Assembly: GCA_028697715.1 (NCBI GenBank)
Contig: JAQVDS010000025.1
Coordinates: 1-36,963, forward strand
Source of the DNA: Acidithiobacillus sp.
Lineage (GTDB): Bacteria; Pseudomonadota; Gammaproteobacteria; Acidithiobacillales; Acidithiobacillaceae
Direction: 5' to 3'
DNA: 36,963 bases
A program made the translations under genes and the position numbers. This document shows, one piece after another, positions 25,291-33,889 of the stretch. Position 1 is the first letter of the stretch; each line of letters starts with the position of its first letter. The notes below the pieces were generated by a model, which searched no databases, had not been told where the DNA came from, and worked only from the letters and a program-made list of their open reading frames with translations.

Positions 25291-26736
25291 TCAGCCTTCG
25301 TTAATGAGCTCTGCCCGGTTGCTGCGTGCGAGTGGTAACGTGAGCACGAAACAGGCCCCATATCCCTGCACCCGGCGCAACTCTACGCTACCGTCGTGGA
25401 CCATCATGATTTTGGAGACAATCGCCAGACCAAGTCCACTCCCCTTGGTTTTGCTCGTAACGTAAGGTTTGAAAACCTCCGTCCATTGCGCTTCGGGAAT
25501 GCCCGGTCCATTGTCTTGTACACTGATCTCGACACTGTCCGTGAGGGCTGCGGCCCGCAGCAGAATGCGACCTTCTTGGGCAGGAACGGCATCACAGGCG
25601 TTGAGCAAGAGGTTGCTGACCGCCTGCCCCATCAAGGAGGCATCGAAGCTCGTCTGCAGGCCAGGACTACAGTCCAGGGTCACGCGAATTGCGCGGGTAT
25701 CGAAGTCCGTCACGTGCCGCTGTATGCAGTGCTGCAGGAATGGGCAGAGTTCGTGTGGCTCGACATGGGTGTCATAGCTTCGGCCAAAATCCAAAAATCC
25801 CTGGGTCATGTCGTACAGGCGCTGCACCTCTTCTTCAATGATTTGTAAAAACTCCTCCCGGTTGTCGCGATCGTCGTAGCGCACCAGATAGCGTGCCGCC
25901 CCGCGCACCGAGGACAAGGCATTGCGAATCTCGTGTGCGACCTGCGACGACATTTGCCCGATGGTCACCATACACTGCATGGCCTGCTGCCGCTGATTGA
26001 GTTTGCGCAACTCCAGCAGGTGTTCGCGCAGCCGTGTCACAAGGGAGCGAAAGGCAAGTTCGAGACGATGCAGTTCATCCCGATATTCGTCTGTCTCTTC
26101 TGCTTGCGCTTCCTCGCGGATACCGAACTGCCGTTGCATGGCTTCCATTTCATGCATGAGTCGCGATATCGGTCGCGTGATGGCAAGACTGACCAGATAG
26201 GCACCAATGAGGCCGATAATGGCAGTGATGATGCCGAGGATCAGGAGTCGACTGGTGGTGTGCTCGAGTTTTTGGGCGATGAGACGATCGATTTCTGGAG
26301 TGGCACTGCGCAGCCATACCGTACCCAGGCGCTGATTGCCGGCAATGATGGTGGCGGAGTAGCCATATTTCCGGGGCAGCATTTTGGTCGCCGCAGGCGG
26401 TATCTGCGTGCCTACCTGCGCAAGATCCGTGCTAGCAACCACGGTGTTGGAGCGGTCGACGATCAGTACCGCAGATACGAGAGAGTTCCCGCTGTTGGCG
26501 AGTTGCGCAAGATGGCCTGCATCTTTGAGAAGTAGAGGATTGGCTGCCGAGCTGGCGATACTATCAGTGAGATGGCGGATTTCCGTCTGTAACTGACTGG
26601 TCAGGTCGGCTCGCACGGAGGTATAGAGAAAGGTGGCGATCAACAGATAAATCATGGCGATGAGAAGCGCGACCAAGGCCATGCTCTTACTGCGCCAGGT
26701 CAGGCGTTGCCAGAGGTGGGGAACTGACGGCGTCAC
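25291..26736 (-). CDS. tspS: Sensor histidine kinase (TspS type)
   Basis: A 481-residue membrane kinase. It has transmembrane helices at about 19-39 and 164-186 around a periplasmic domain of roughly 120 residues, then a HAMP region, a H-box with H268 (VAHEIRNALSSVRGAARYL), N-box (NLLLNACDA), G1 (DNGPGIP) and G2 (GSGLGLAIV). It should phosphorylate the adjacent regulator. The start is the GTG at 26736, whose GTGA overlaps the stop of a 13-codon reading frame; an ATG at 26682 is an alternative but would cut the first helix. The kinase is encoded 34 bases after the PhnD-like gene, which may supply or assist ligand sensing. Confidence 0.88.
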   Translation of the reverse strand: MTPSVPHLWQRLTWRSKSMALVALLIAMIYLLIATFLYTSVRADLTSQLQTEIRHLTDSIASSAANPLLLKDAGHLAQLANSGNSLVSAVLIVDRSNTVVASTDLAQVGTQIPPAATKMLPRKYGYSATIIAGNQRLGTVWLRSATPEIDRLIAQKLEHTTSRLLILGIITAIIGLIGAYLVSLAITRPISRLMHEMEAMQRQFGIREEAQAEETDEYRDELHRLELAFRSLVTRLREHLLELRKLNQRQQAMQCMVTIGQMSSQVAHEIRNALSSVRGAARYLVRYDDRDNREEFLQIIEEEVQRLYDMTQGFLDFGRSYDTHVEPHELCPFLQHCIQRHVTDFDTRAIRVTLDCSPGLQTSFDASLMGQAVSNLLLNACDAVPAQEGRILLRAAALTDSVEISVQDNGPGIPEAQWTEVFKPYVTSKTKGSGLGLAIVSKIMMVHDGSVELRRVQGYGACFVLTLPLARSNRAELINEG

Positions 26737-26774
26737 AGTGCGTGGGAAAGGCTGTTGGCGTTAGTGAACTTCAT
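26733..26774 (-). CDS. Possible 13-codon coupling peptide between the phnD-like gene and tspS
   Basis: A mini reading frame MKFTNANSLSHAL. Its ATG overlaps the phnD-like stop as ATGA and its TGA overlaps the tspS start as GTGA. It could let ribosomes pass from one gene to the other across the gap. It has no ribosome site of its own and may be chance. Confidence 0.25.
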   Translation of the reverse strand: MKFTNANSLSHAL

Positions 26775-28288
26775 GGCTGTGGGTTGACCTCCTGAAAGCC
26801 CGCGGCCGTCAGGGCCTGTTTCGGGAGTGTAGCCAAAATGTTGCGAACCTGCGCGTTCTGGGCGCGCGAAATTGCCGGGCTGGCGACGAGGTCCCAGGCC
26901 GGCGCGGGACCGGTGCGAGCGACGATTTGCCAAGTATGCGGCATGGCGGCAGCGAGACTGTCCACCGTCGCACTGCGCACAACCCCCAAATTTGCCTGGC
27001 CACTGCCAAGCGCGGTGAACACTGCGCGTTCCGAATCCACCGGCCACCAGGAGAGCGGTTTTCCGGCAGCAAAACCGGCAACCTTGTCGGCGATCAGATC
27101 TCTGGCGCTGCAGTAGGGGCTGCCGTACGCAATCCGCAGTTGCGCTGGTGCTGTTTTGACGCCAGCGATGCGCACCAGCGCCAGACCTGAAGATCCAGCA
27201 TTCGGAATCAGAGTGGCCAAGCGACGAATGTGGCCCTGCGCGGCTTTCGTCATCAGCGGACTCAAGAGCGCAAACTGGTAGCGTCCCGCCTGGAGTTGCT
27301 GCAGATATTGCCTTTCGTCGCGCGGCAGCGAAATTTCGATGGCCTTGCCCGTCGCCTTTTCCAGAGCCAGGCGCAAGGGTTGAAACAGGCGCGCTGCGGT
27401 CAAAGGAGAAAACGCGGGCGGAATGCCCAGGCGCCAACGTGGGCGTTGCAACCTCGGCGTCAGCTCTTCGCCATATAGGTCAGCATATAGACTGCGCAAT
27501 GGTCCATAGGTGCCGGGAGAGATGGGGGTGAAGCGGGTTGCCAGCGCATGGATTGCCGCCATGGCGTTGGGGTCCTGCTGTGCCAGATCAAGCAATGCCT
27601 GGCGGATTGCCGCCTGCTGCGCTGCGGGGACGCTCTCTGATGCAGCGATGAGATCGCCGGGCCCGACGGTACTGCGGGCAATCACGCGCAGGGTGCCTGC
27701 GCGTAGATACGGTACGGCAACGTTTTCGGCAACGGCAGTTGCATCATAGAAGCGCGCTGCCACATCCATCAACGCATTGCTGTCGCTTCCGCCTTGTCCC
27801 AGTTCGCTGAGATCCCGTCGTTTGATGCCGGCAGCATCCAGCAGAGAAAGGGGCACCAGGGCCGATGCCGCACAGGCGGGATTCCCCAAAATGAAGGATT
27901 TCCCACGTAACTGCAGGACCGTGTGGATCGGACTGTCGCTGCGGACGACGATCACGCTCTCGTTGCCGCCGGGGGGTGGCACCAGGCCAGCGAGGGGAGT
28001 ATATGGATCGCTGTGGGCGATCTTTAGATACGCAATCGGGCAGAGCAAAACGATTTGCGCTCGTTTTTCTCTCGCCTTCAGGTAGAATTGGTGAAGATCC
28101 GCACTGAAGCTGAGCTGAATTGGCTCGCCAAGGGATTTTTGCAAGTGCGTCGCGAGAGGTGCAAAGGCCGCGAACATGACCGAAGGGCTGCTGACCGGTG
28201 GCAGCAGAAAGCGTAGCTCGGCTAGGCCTTGCAGGGGCCAGAGCAACAGGTTGAGGCAGATACCCAGTAAGAAAAGTCGTAAACGCAT
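26771..28288 (-). CDS. Secreted protein with two PhnD-like substrate-binding domains
   Basis: A 505-residue periplasmic protein with signal peptide RLRLFLLGICLNLLLWPLQG. It is made of two tandem PhnD/type-2 periplasmic binding domains. The first, about 25-255, starts LRFLLPPVSSPSVMFAAFAP and includes RGKSFILGNPACAASALVP. The second, about 270-500, starts RWRLGIPPAFSPLTAARLF and includes RIAYGSPYCSARDLIADKVAG. Such domains bind phosphonate-like oxyanions, and a PhnD-like domain forms the sensor of tetrathionate kinases of the TtrS type. No ABC permease or ATPase gene is adjacent. The gene opens a unit with the TspS and TspR genes, behind a sigma54 promoter. I infer a ligand-sensing partner of the kinase. 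The ATG at 28288 is preferred over a TTG at 28309 that sits almost at the predicted transcript start. Confidence 0.85.
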   Translation of the reverse strand: MRLRLFLLGICLNLLLWPLQGLAELRFLLPPVSSPSVMFAAFAPLATHLQKSLGEPIQLSFSADLHQFYLKAREKRAQIVLLCPIAYLKIAHSDPYTPLAGLVPPPGGNESVIVVRSDSPIHTVLQLRGKSFILGNPACAASALVPLSLLDAAGIKRRDLSELGQGGSDSNALMDVAARFYDATAVAENVAVPYLRAGTLRVIARSTVGPGDLIAASESVPAAQQAAIRQALLDLAQQDPNAMAAIHALATRFTPISPGTYGPLRSLYADLYGEELTPRLQRPRWRLGIPPAFSPLTAARLFQPLRLALEKATGKAIEISLPRDERQYLQQLQAGRYQFALLSPLMTKAAQGHIRRLATLIPNAGSSGLALVRIAGVKTAPAQLRIAYGSPYCSARDLIADKVAGFAAGKPLSWWPVDSERAVFTALGSGQANLGVVRSATVDSLAAAMPHTWQIVARTGPAPAWDLVASPAISRAQNAQVRNILATLPKQALTAAGFQEVNPQP

Positions 28289-28322
28289 GGGAAACCGATG
28301 GCCGAGCAATCGCCTAGACTAA

Positions 28323-28337
28323 GCAAAAGGAGTGCCA
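28323..28337 (-). promoter_or_regulatory. Consensus sigma54 promoter of the phnD-like/tspS/tspR unit
   Basis: The minus strand reads TGGCACTCCTTTTGC: TGGCAC and TTGC are both perfect, and GG and GC are ten bases apart. The expected start is near 28311, about 23 bases before the ATG at 28288. Activator sites would have to lie inside the divergent moaC gene (from 28345). Confidence 0.85.
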
Positions 28338-28344
28338 ATATCCA

Positions 28345-28842
28345 ATGCAGGAAAAATCTCTAACGCATTTTACGCAACAGGGCGAGGCGCAGATGGTGGA
28401 GGTGGGTGCCAAACCGGCCACCTTGCGGCGCGCCGTAGCCAGTGGCGCCATTCGCATGGCCCCGGCAACCCTCACACGGATCCGTGCTGGAGATATGCAC
28501 AAGGGAGATGTGCTGGCAGTGGCGCGAATTGCTGCGATTCAGGCCAGTAAACGCACAGCCGAATTGATCCCTTTGGCACACCCACTGTTCTTGACTGGCG
28601 TAGAAATCCGCTTTGCGCTCGATGCCGATTCGAGCGAGGTACGCTGCGAAGCCGAGGCGCGCTGCCAGGGACAGACCGGCGTGGAAATGGAAGCGCTCAC
28701 CGCAGTGAGCGTCGCCTTGCTGACCATTTACGACATGTGCAAGGCTATCGACCGGGGCATGTCTTTGACCGGGATTTGTCTGTTGCGCAAGGAGGGGGGC
28801 AAATCTGGCGTCTGGGAACGCAAGCCAAGCGCTGGGCAATGA
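28345..28842 (+). CDS. moaC: Cyclic pyranopterin monophosphate synthase
   Basis: A 165-residue MoaC, which with MoaA converts GTP to cyclic pyranopterin monophosphate, the first step of molybdenum cofactor synthesis. Family motifs are ELIPLAHPL (H79), [23 protein letters not shown] (D130, K133) and KEGGKSG. The usual LIPLCHPL has Ala for Cys. GGAG lies 12 bases before the ATG, which is rather far. It is divergent from the PhnD-like gene with a 56-bp gap that also holds the sigma54 promoter. It lies near a molybdoenzyme operon and moaA. Confidence 0.95.
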   Translation: MQEKSLTHFTQQGEAQMVEVGAKPATLRRAVASGAIRMAPATLTRIRAGDMHKGDVLAVARIAAIQASKRTAELIPLAHPLFLTGVEIRFALDADSSEVRCEAEARCQGQTGVEMEALTAVSVALLTIYDMCKAIDRGMSLTGICLLRKEGGKSGVWERKPSAGQ

Positions 28843-28844
28843 AG

Positions 28845-28874
28845 CGGGGAGGGGCGTAGTCGCAGCGCTCCCCG
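28845..28874. terminator. Hairpin between convergent moaC and the 28890-29195 gene
   Basis: CGGGGAG (28845-28851) and CTCCCCG (28868-28874) can pair across a 16-base loop in the gap between two converging genes. There is no clear T-run on either side, so bidirectional termination is only likely, not shown. Confidence 0.45.
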
Positions 28875-28889
28875 TCGTGGTGCTTGCTA

Positions 28890-29195
28890 TTACTTGCCGC
28901 GGTGCGGAGAGGAGCTGTAACGCACCATCACGTCGCGATCTTTCCAGTTGCTCTCTTTCAAAATTTCATCCGGGATCATGTAACGATCCTGCGGCGCTAC
29001 ATCCTGGCACTTGACGATCCGCAGCACGTCGGAGAAGGGCAGCTTGCGTAGCAGGCCGTCCTTATCGGTGGCGCGGACGATCATGGCGTCCTTCAACAGG
29101 GCATAGACATAGAAATTGCCAGGGCGCAGCTTACCTTCCTTGTCTTTCCAGGTGACGGTAATCCGGGTATGTTCTTTGAAATCGTTACGATTCAT
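28890..29195 (-). CDS. Small hypothetical protein divergent from soeA
   Basis: A 101-residue soluble, charged protein that I do not recognise. It reads as a compact beta-rich domain: TRITVTWKDKEGKLRPGNFYVYAL, DAMIVRATDKDGLLRKLPFSDVLRIVKCQ, then a polar tail. The pattern resembles small SH3/OB-type barrels, but no family is claimed. The start is the ATG at 29195, with GGAG upstream; 29210 is less likely. It lies on the opposite strand between moaC and the molybdoenzyme operon and shares a 176-bp intergenic region with soeA. A regulatory or cofactor-related role is possible from position only. Confidence 0.7.
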   Translation of the reverse strand: MNRNDFKEHTRITVTWKDKEGKLRPGNFYVYALLKDAMIVRATDKDGLLRKLPFSDVLRIVKCQDVAPQDRYMIPDEILKESNWKDRDVMVRYSSSPHRGK

Positions 29196-29254
29196 CTCTG
29201 GTCTCCACACGTTTCAGGACAGGGTGAACTTATCGACTTTGGGCTGTCCAGGCA

Positions 29255-29271
29255 AATAAGCCTCCCTTATT
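29255..29271. repeat. Inverted repeat in the soeA upstream region
   Basis: AATAAG, five bases, CTTATT form a perfect short palindrome about 100 bases before soeA and 60 bases before the divergent small gene. It may be an operator. The rest of 29196-29371 is AT-richer than its surroundings and shows no convincing -35/-10 pair. Confidence 0.4.
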
Positions 29272-29371
29272 ACAAAATCAAAAAAGCTGAGTTGCTTTAT
29301 CGCCATGGCTCGGCGACCATCATCTCCCTACCTTTCCGGTGGGTCCGTTCAAATTTCAGTGAGGTCAGGCG

Positions 29372-32230
29372 ATGGCTACGGTCATGGAGTTCGAGGATCA
29401 CAAGAAGCAGGAAATCAAGTACAGTACCTGCTACATGTGCGCCTGTCGCTGCGGTATCAAGGTCACCGTAGAAGACAACAAGGTGCGTTTCATCCAGGGT
29501 AACCGCAATCATCCGATCAACCAGGGAGTGCTCTGCGCCAAGGGCTCGGCGGGGATCATGAAGCAGTACTCCCCGGCTAAATTGCGCAATCCTTTGCGGC
29601 GCAAGCCAGGCACTGAGCGTGGTGCCGGCGAGTTCGAAGAGATTTCCTGGGAGGAAGCTCTCGACACTCTGACCAAACGCCTTGAACACATTCGCGCGAC
29701 GGACCCCAACAAGTTGGCCTACTTTACCGGTCGTGACCAGATGCAGGCGCTCACCGGGCTTTGGGCGCAGCAATTTGGCACCCTCAACTGGTCTGCGCAT
29801 GGCGGCTTCTGCTCTGTCAATATGGCCACTGCCGGCCTGTACATGCTCGGCCACGCCTTCTGGGAGTTTGGTGACCCGGACTGGGATCGCACCAAGTACT
29901 TCATGCTCTGGGGTGTCGCCGAAGATCACTCCTCCAATCCGATGAAGATTGGTCTGGAGAAACTCAAGCGTAACGGTGGCAAGTTTGTGGGTGTCAATCC
30001 GGCGCGCACCGGCTATCAGGCCATTGCCGACGAGTGGGTGCCTATCCGTCCGGGCACCGATGGTATGTTCGCCCTGTCCATGGTGCATGTGCTTTTGCAG
30101 AATGAGCAGTTCGATTGGGACTTTTTGCTGCGCTACACCAATGCCCCCTTCCTGGTGGTGAATACCCCCGGTCAGAAGGGTGACGGTCTGATCTGGCGCG
30201 ATGCCGAGGGGCACCCTCTGGTCTGGGATCTCGAACAGCAGGCCTACGTCAATGGCATGCAGCCTGGCGTCAAGGCAGCCCTCTTTGGCGAATTCCAGAC
30301 TCCCGATGGTCGGCCCGTGCGCACCATCATGTCCATTCTCGCCGAGCGCTACCTGGACGACCGCTATAGCCCCGCCAACGCCAGCAAGATCACTGGCATT
30401 CCGGCTGAAACCATCGAGCGGCTGGCCCTGGAAATGGCCCACGTCGCGTTCAAGGAAAGCATCGAGATTGAAGTCGAATGGACCGACTGGGCGGGCCGCA
30501 AGCATGACAAATTCATCGGGCGGCCAGTGTCCATGCACGCCATGCGCGGTATCTCGGCGCATTCCAACGGTATGCAGGCTGCACGTGCCATTCACCTGGT
30601 ACAGATTCTCTTGGGCACCATCGACTGTCCCGGTGGCTTCCGCGCCAAAGCGCCATACCCCAAGCCGGTGCCGCCGCCAAACAAGCCGGCGCAGCACAGC
30701 GCTCCCAATACACCACTGAAGTCCTTGCCGCTCGGTTTCCCGACTGCGCCGGAAGACCTCGTCATCGACGAGAATGGTAATCCAAAGCGCATCGATAAGG
30801 CCTATTCCTGGGAGGCACCGATTGCCAACCATGGCCTGATGCACATGGTGATCACCAACGCCGTCAACAAGGACCCCTACGGTATCGACACCCTGATCTT
30901 CTTCATGGCGAACATGAGTTGGAACTCCACCATGAATACCGCCAATGTGCAGGAGATGCTGAAGGCCAAGGACGAAAATGGCGAGTACAAGATCCCGTTT
31001 TTGGTGGTCATCGACGCCTTCCATTCGGAAATGGTGAACTTTGGGGATCTGATCCTGCCCGATACCACCTACCTGGAGCGCTACGATTCCATCTCGCTCT
31101 TGGATCGACCCATTTCCGAGCCGGATGCCATCTGTGACTCCATCCGCCACCCGATCCTTAAGCCGGACCGCAATGTGCGCCCCTGGCAGGACGTGATGGT
31201 GGAGCTGGGGGGGCGTTTGAAACTGCCTGCCTTCACCAAGGAGGATGGTACGCCCAAGTACAGCGGCTACAAGGATTTCATTGCCAATTTCGAGCGTGCT
31301 CCGGGAATCGGCTTTCTGGCCGGTTGGCGGGGTAAGGATGGCGAGACGCACCTGCGCGGTGAACCGAACCCCAATCAGTGGGATCGTTACATCGAGAATC
31401 AGGGGTTCTTCCAGTATCACCTGCCCAAGTCCCAACGCTTCTATCGCTTTGCTAACAAAGAATATCTGGAGCTGGCGCAGCGGGTGGGATTCAATCCTAC
31501 GGCCGACCCTATCATCATCGAGTTATACTCCGAAGCCTTCCAGCGCTTCCGCTTGGCGGGTCAGGGCCTATATGATGGTCCGATGCCCAAGGATCCGGTC
31601 GACCGCGAGCGTCTGGCTACCTATTTCGACCCGTTGCCAGACTTCTACGAGCCCTTGGAGCAACAGCGTATCGATAAGAAGGAATACCCGTTCTTTGCTG
31701 TCAATCAGCGCCCCATGATGATGTATCACTCCTGGGATAGCCAGAATGCCTGGTTGCGCCAGATCATCGCACAGAATTATCTGTACATGAATCGGCAGCG
31801 CGGCGAGCAGATGGGGATCCAGGACAAAAGCTGGGTTTGGGTCGAGAGCCACAATGGCAAGATCCGCGTACAGGTGAAGCTGATCGAAGGTTGCCAGGAA
31901 GACACGGTGTGGACCTGGAACGCCATCGGCAAGCAATCCGGCGCCTGGGGTCTGAAACCCGACGCCGCAGAGGCCACCCGTGGGTTTCTGATGAATCACC
32001 TGATTTCGGAATTACTGCCGCCCAAACAAGGCGAGCGGCGCTTGACCAACTCCGACCCGATTACCGGGCAGGCAGCTTGGTATGATCTGATGGTGAAGAT
32101 TTATCCGGCGGCGCCGGGTGAGGAGGGCACCTGGCCCACCTTCCCGACCATGAAGCCGTTACCTGGCGATACTCCGGCACCGGACGTGCTACGGTATCAC
32201 ACCCACAAGCCCGTCAATCTCAAGTCCTGA
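29372..32230 (+). CDS. soeA: Molybdopterin oxidoreductase, SoeA-type sulfite dehydrogenase catalytic subunit
   Basis: A 952-residue molybdenum enzyme of the DMSO-reductase superfamily. The N-terminal iron-sulfur cluster is bound by C20, C23, C27 (CYMCACRC) and C55 (GVLCAKG). C147 in SAHGGFCSVNMATAG is the likely molybdenum ligand. LYMLGHAFWEFGDPDWDR and NPARTGYQAIADEWVPIRPG follow family blocks. There is no twin-arginine signal, so it acts in the cytoplasm, unlike PsrA/PhsA but like SoeA, which oxidises sulfite to sulfate. GAGG precedes the ATG by seven bases. A ferredoxin-type and a DmsC-like subunit follow. Sulfite as substrate is inferred from family and context. Confidence 0.88.
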   Translation: MATVMEFEDHKKQEIKYSTCYMCACRCGIKVTVEDNKVRFIQGNRNHPINQGVLCAKGSAGIMKQYSPAKLRNPLRRKPGTERGAGEFEEISWEEALDTLTKRLEHIRATDPNKLAYFTGRDQMQALTGLWAQQFGTLNWSAHGGFCSVNMATAGLYMLGHAFWEFGDPDWDRTKYFMLWGVAEDHSSNPMKIGLEKLKRNGGKFVGVNPARTGYQAIADEWVPIRPGTDGMFALSMVHVLLQNEQFDWDFLLRYTNAPFLVVNTPGQKGDGLIWRDAEGHPLVWDLEQQAYVNGMQPGVKAALFGEFQTPDGRPVRTIMSILAERYLDDRYSPANASKITGIPAETIERLALEMAHVAFKESIEIEVEWTDWAGRKHDKFIGRPVSMHAMRGISAHSNGMQAARAIHLVQILLGTIDCPGGFRAKAPYPKPVPPPNKPAQHSAPNTPLKSLPLGFPTAPEDLVIDENGNPKRIDKAYSWEAPIANHGLMHMVITNAVNKDPYGIDTLIFFMANMSWNSTMNTANVQEMLKAKDENGEYKIPFLVVIDAFHSEMVNFGDLILPDTTYLERYDSISLLDRPISEPDAICDSIRHPILKPDRNVRPWQDVMVELGGRLKLPAFTKEDGTPKYSGYKDFIANFERAPGIGFLAGWRGKDGETHLRGEPNPNQWDRYIENQGFFQYHLPKSQRFYRFANKEYLELAQRVGFNPTADPIIIELYSEAFQRFRLAGQGLYDGPMPKDPVDRERLATYFDPLPDFYEPLEQQRIDKKEYPFFAVNQRPMMMYHSWDSQNAWLRQIIAQNYLYMNRQRGEQMGIQDKSWVWVESHNGKIRVQVKLIEGCQEDTVWTWNAIGKQSGAWGLKPDAAEATRGFLMNHLISELLPPKQGERRLTNSDPITGQAAWYDLMVKIYPAAPGEEGTWPTFPTMKPLPGDTPAPDVLRYHTHKPVNLKS

Positions 32231-32248
32231 GTAGGCAAGGAGCGCGAC

Positions 32249-32941
32249 ATGAGACTTGGATTAGTCATTGATCTGGACACCTGCGTAGGCTGTCATGCCT
32301 GTGCGGTTGCTTGTAAGGAATGGAACACCAGCGGCACCACGGCACCACTCACGGATTACAACCCGTATGGCGCGAAGCCGTCCGGGGTCTGGTTCAACCG
32401 TATTCGGCACTACGAAATCGGGGAGTACCCCTACAACAAGACGGTCAATTTTCCGATGTCCTGCATGCATTGTGAAAATGCGGAGTGCGTCACCGTCTGC
32501 CCCACTGGCGCGAGCCACAAACGCCCCGAAGACGGAATCGTTCTCGTCGACCAAAGCAAGTGCATGGGTTGCAATTACTGCTCCTGGGCCTGCCCATACG
32601 GCGCCCGCGAGCTGGATCGGGTCTCCGGCACGATGAAGAAGTGCACCCTCTGCATCGACCGCATCTACGACATGGAAATCCCCGAAGAAGAGCGTCAACC
32701 GGCCTGCGTACTGACCTGTCCTGCGCATGCCCGCATGTTCGGTGACTTCGACGATCCAGAAAGTCCGGTCAGTCGGGCGGTGCGGGAGCGCGGGGGCTAT
32801 CAGCTCATGCCCGAATTGAACTATGACCCGAGCAACCATTATCTGCCGCCGCGCGTGCACGCCCCCATCCCCACCGAAGGCCTGAAAAAGAAGGCCGGCG
32901 CAAAGGTGAAGGAGTGGGTCAATCGTGTGGTGGAGCGCTAA
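32249..32941 (+). CDS. soeB: Four-cluster ferredoxin subunit of the SoeABC-type enzyme
   Basis: A 230-residue electron-transfer subunit with 16 cysteines arranged for four [4Fe-4S] clusters: C12-15-18-22 (CVGCHACAVAC), C72-75-80-84, C105-108-111-115 (CMGCNYCSWAC) and C132-135-153-157. It has no export signal, matching a cytoplasmic catalytic subunit. It passes electrons from SoeA to the membrane subunit. An AGGAG site lies in the 18-base gap after soeA, and soeC follows after nine bases. Confidence 0.93.
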   Translation: MRLGLVIDLDTCVGCHACAVACKEWNTSGTTAPLTDYNPYGAKPSGVWFNRIRHYEIGEYPYNKTVNFPMSCMHCENAECVTVCPTGASHKRPEDGIVLVDQSKCMGCNYCSWACPYGARELDRVSGTMKKCTLCIDRIYDMEIPEEERQPACVLTCPAHARMFGDFDDPESPVSRAVRERGGYQLMPELNYDPSNHYLPPRVHAPIPTEGLKKKAGAKVKEWVNRVVER

Positions 32942-32950
32942 GGAGACGTT

Positions 32951-33889
32951 ATGCACGCGGCACTGGCAGTTATTTTTCTCACCCTGTTTTCTGGCGGCGG
33001 ATTTGGCCTGATGGCCCTCGTTGCCATCGTCAACGATCTGCATATTGATGGTGGACTGAGTCCCATCCAAACCCTCGCTGCGGTGATTTTGTCGCTGATC
33101 TTTGTCACGATTGGCATGCTGTCCTCGACGGCGCATCTTGCCAATCCCAAAAATGCGTGGCGGGCCTTCACCCGCTGGCGTACGTCCTGGTTGGCACGCG
33201 AAGGTATCTTTGCGGTTGCGTATTATCCCTTTGCCTTTGCCTACCTGGTCTGGACTTTTGTGACGGGCGCCCCTGATGCCACAGTCGGTCTGATCCTCGC
33301 TAGTCTGGCAGGGGTGATCGGACTCATCACCATCTTCTGCCAAGGCATGATCTACGCCGTGCTGCGTACCATTCGCCAGTGGAATACGGCTCTGGTACCG
33401 GCCAATTTCTATGCCATGGGTCTCGCCATCGGCGCCACGCTCCTTGCTGCCGTGCGTATTGTCACGGGCGAGAGTGCCGGAGTTTTTGTGGGTATTGCCA
33501 TTGCCCTGATCGCTGCCGTGGCGGTGATGAAGGCCATCTATTACTTCTGGATTGCGCGTCCCTCTGGACCGACGATTCGCACGGCAACGGGTTTCAATCG
33601 TTTCACTGTCCGCATTCTGGATCAGGGACATACCTTTGGCACCTTCCTTACCGAGGAGTTCGGCCATACGTTGGCGCGCGATAAGGCTCGCGGGATCAAG
33701 CTGATGATGTATTTCTTCGCTGTCATCGTGCCGATCATTGCACTGGCATTTGCCGTAGCTTATCAGTCAGCCGTTGCGGCGGTCATTGCCGCGGTGTCCA
33801 TCGTGTTTGGGCTGGGAGTGGAGCGCTGGCTGTTCTTTGTCGAGGCACAGCATGTGGTGAACCTGTATCATGGTCGCCAGCGCTGCTGA
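32951..33889 (+). CDS. soeC: DmsC-like membrane anchor subunit of the SoeABC-type enzyme
   Basis: A 312-residue integral membrane protein with about eight hydrophobic helices, of the DmsC rather than NrfD type. It starts LAVIFLTLFSGGGFGLMALVAI and ends ERWLFFVEAQHVVNLYHGR, a DmsC-like close. It should anchor the enzyme on the cytoplasmic face and deliver electrons to quinone. AAGGAG lies upstream. The last 20 bases overlap the moaA start, which ties cofactor synthesis to the enzyme. Confidence 0.9.
   Translation: MHAALAVIFLTLFSGGGFGLMALVAIVNDLHIDGGLSPIQTLAAVILSLIFVTIGMLSSTAHLANPKNAWRAFTRWRTSWLAREGIFAVAYYPFAFAYLVWTFVTGAPDATVGLILASLAGVIGLITIFCQGMIYAVLRTIRQWNTALVPANFYAMGLAIGATLLAAVRIVTGESAGVFVGIAIALIAAVAVMKAIYYFWIARPSGPTIRTATGFNRFTVRILDQGHTFGTFLTEEFGHTLARDKARGIKLMMYFFAVIVPIIALAFAVAYQSAVAAVIAAVSIVFGLGVERWLFFVEAQHVVNLYHGRQRC

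Noticed and set aside
26733..27437. A 234-codon frame on the minus strand over the phnD-like gene
   Set aside because: It is a shadow of the second PhnD-like domain. Only its last 13 codons are of interest, as a possible bridge.
28426..28435. CGGCGCGCCG palindrome in moaC as an activator site
   Set aside because: It lies about 90 bp upstream of the sigma54 promoter, but it is a short GC palindrome in GC-rich coding sequence and no matching copy is seen upstream of sox.
29297..31435. A 712-codon open frame on the minus strand
   Set aside because: It lies fully antisense to soeA, whose product has clear cysteine motifs and family blocks. The antisense product shows no domain and is explained by biased codon use on the coding strand.
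32261..33667. A 468-codon open frame on the minus strand
   Set aside because: It is antisense to soeB and soeC, rich in Arg, Gly and His, with no recognisable domain.
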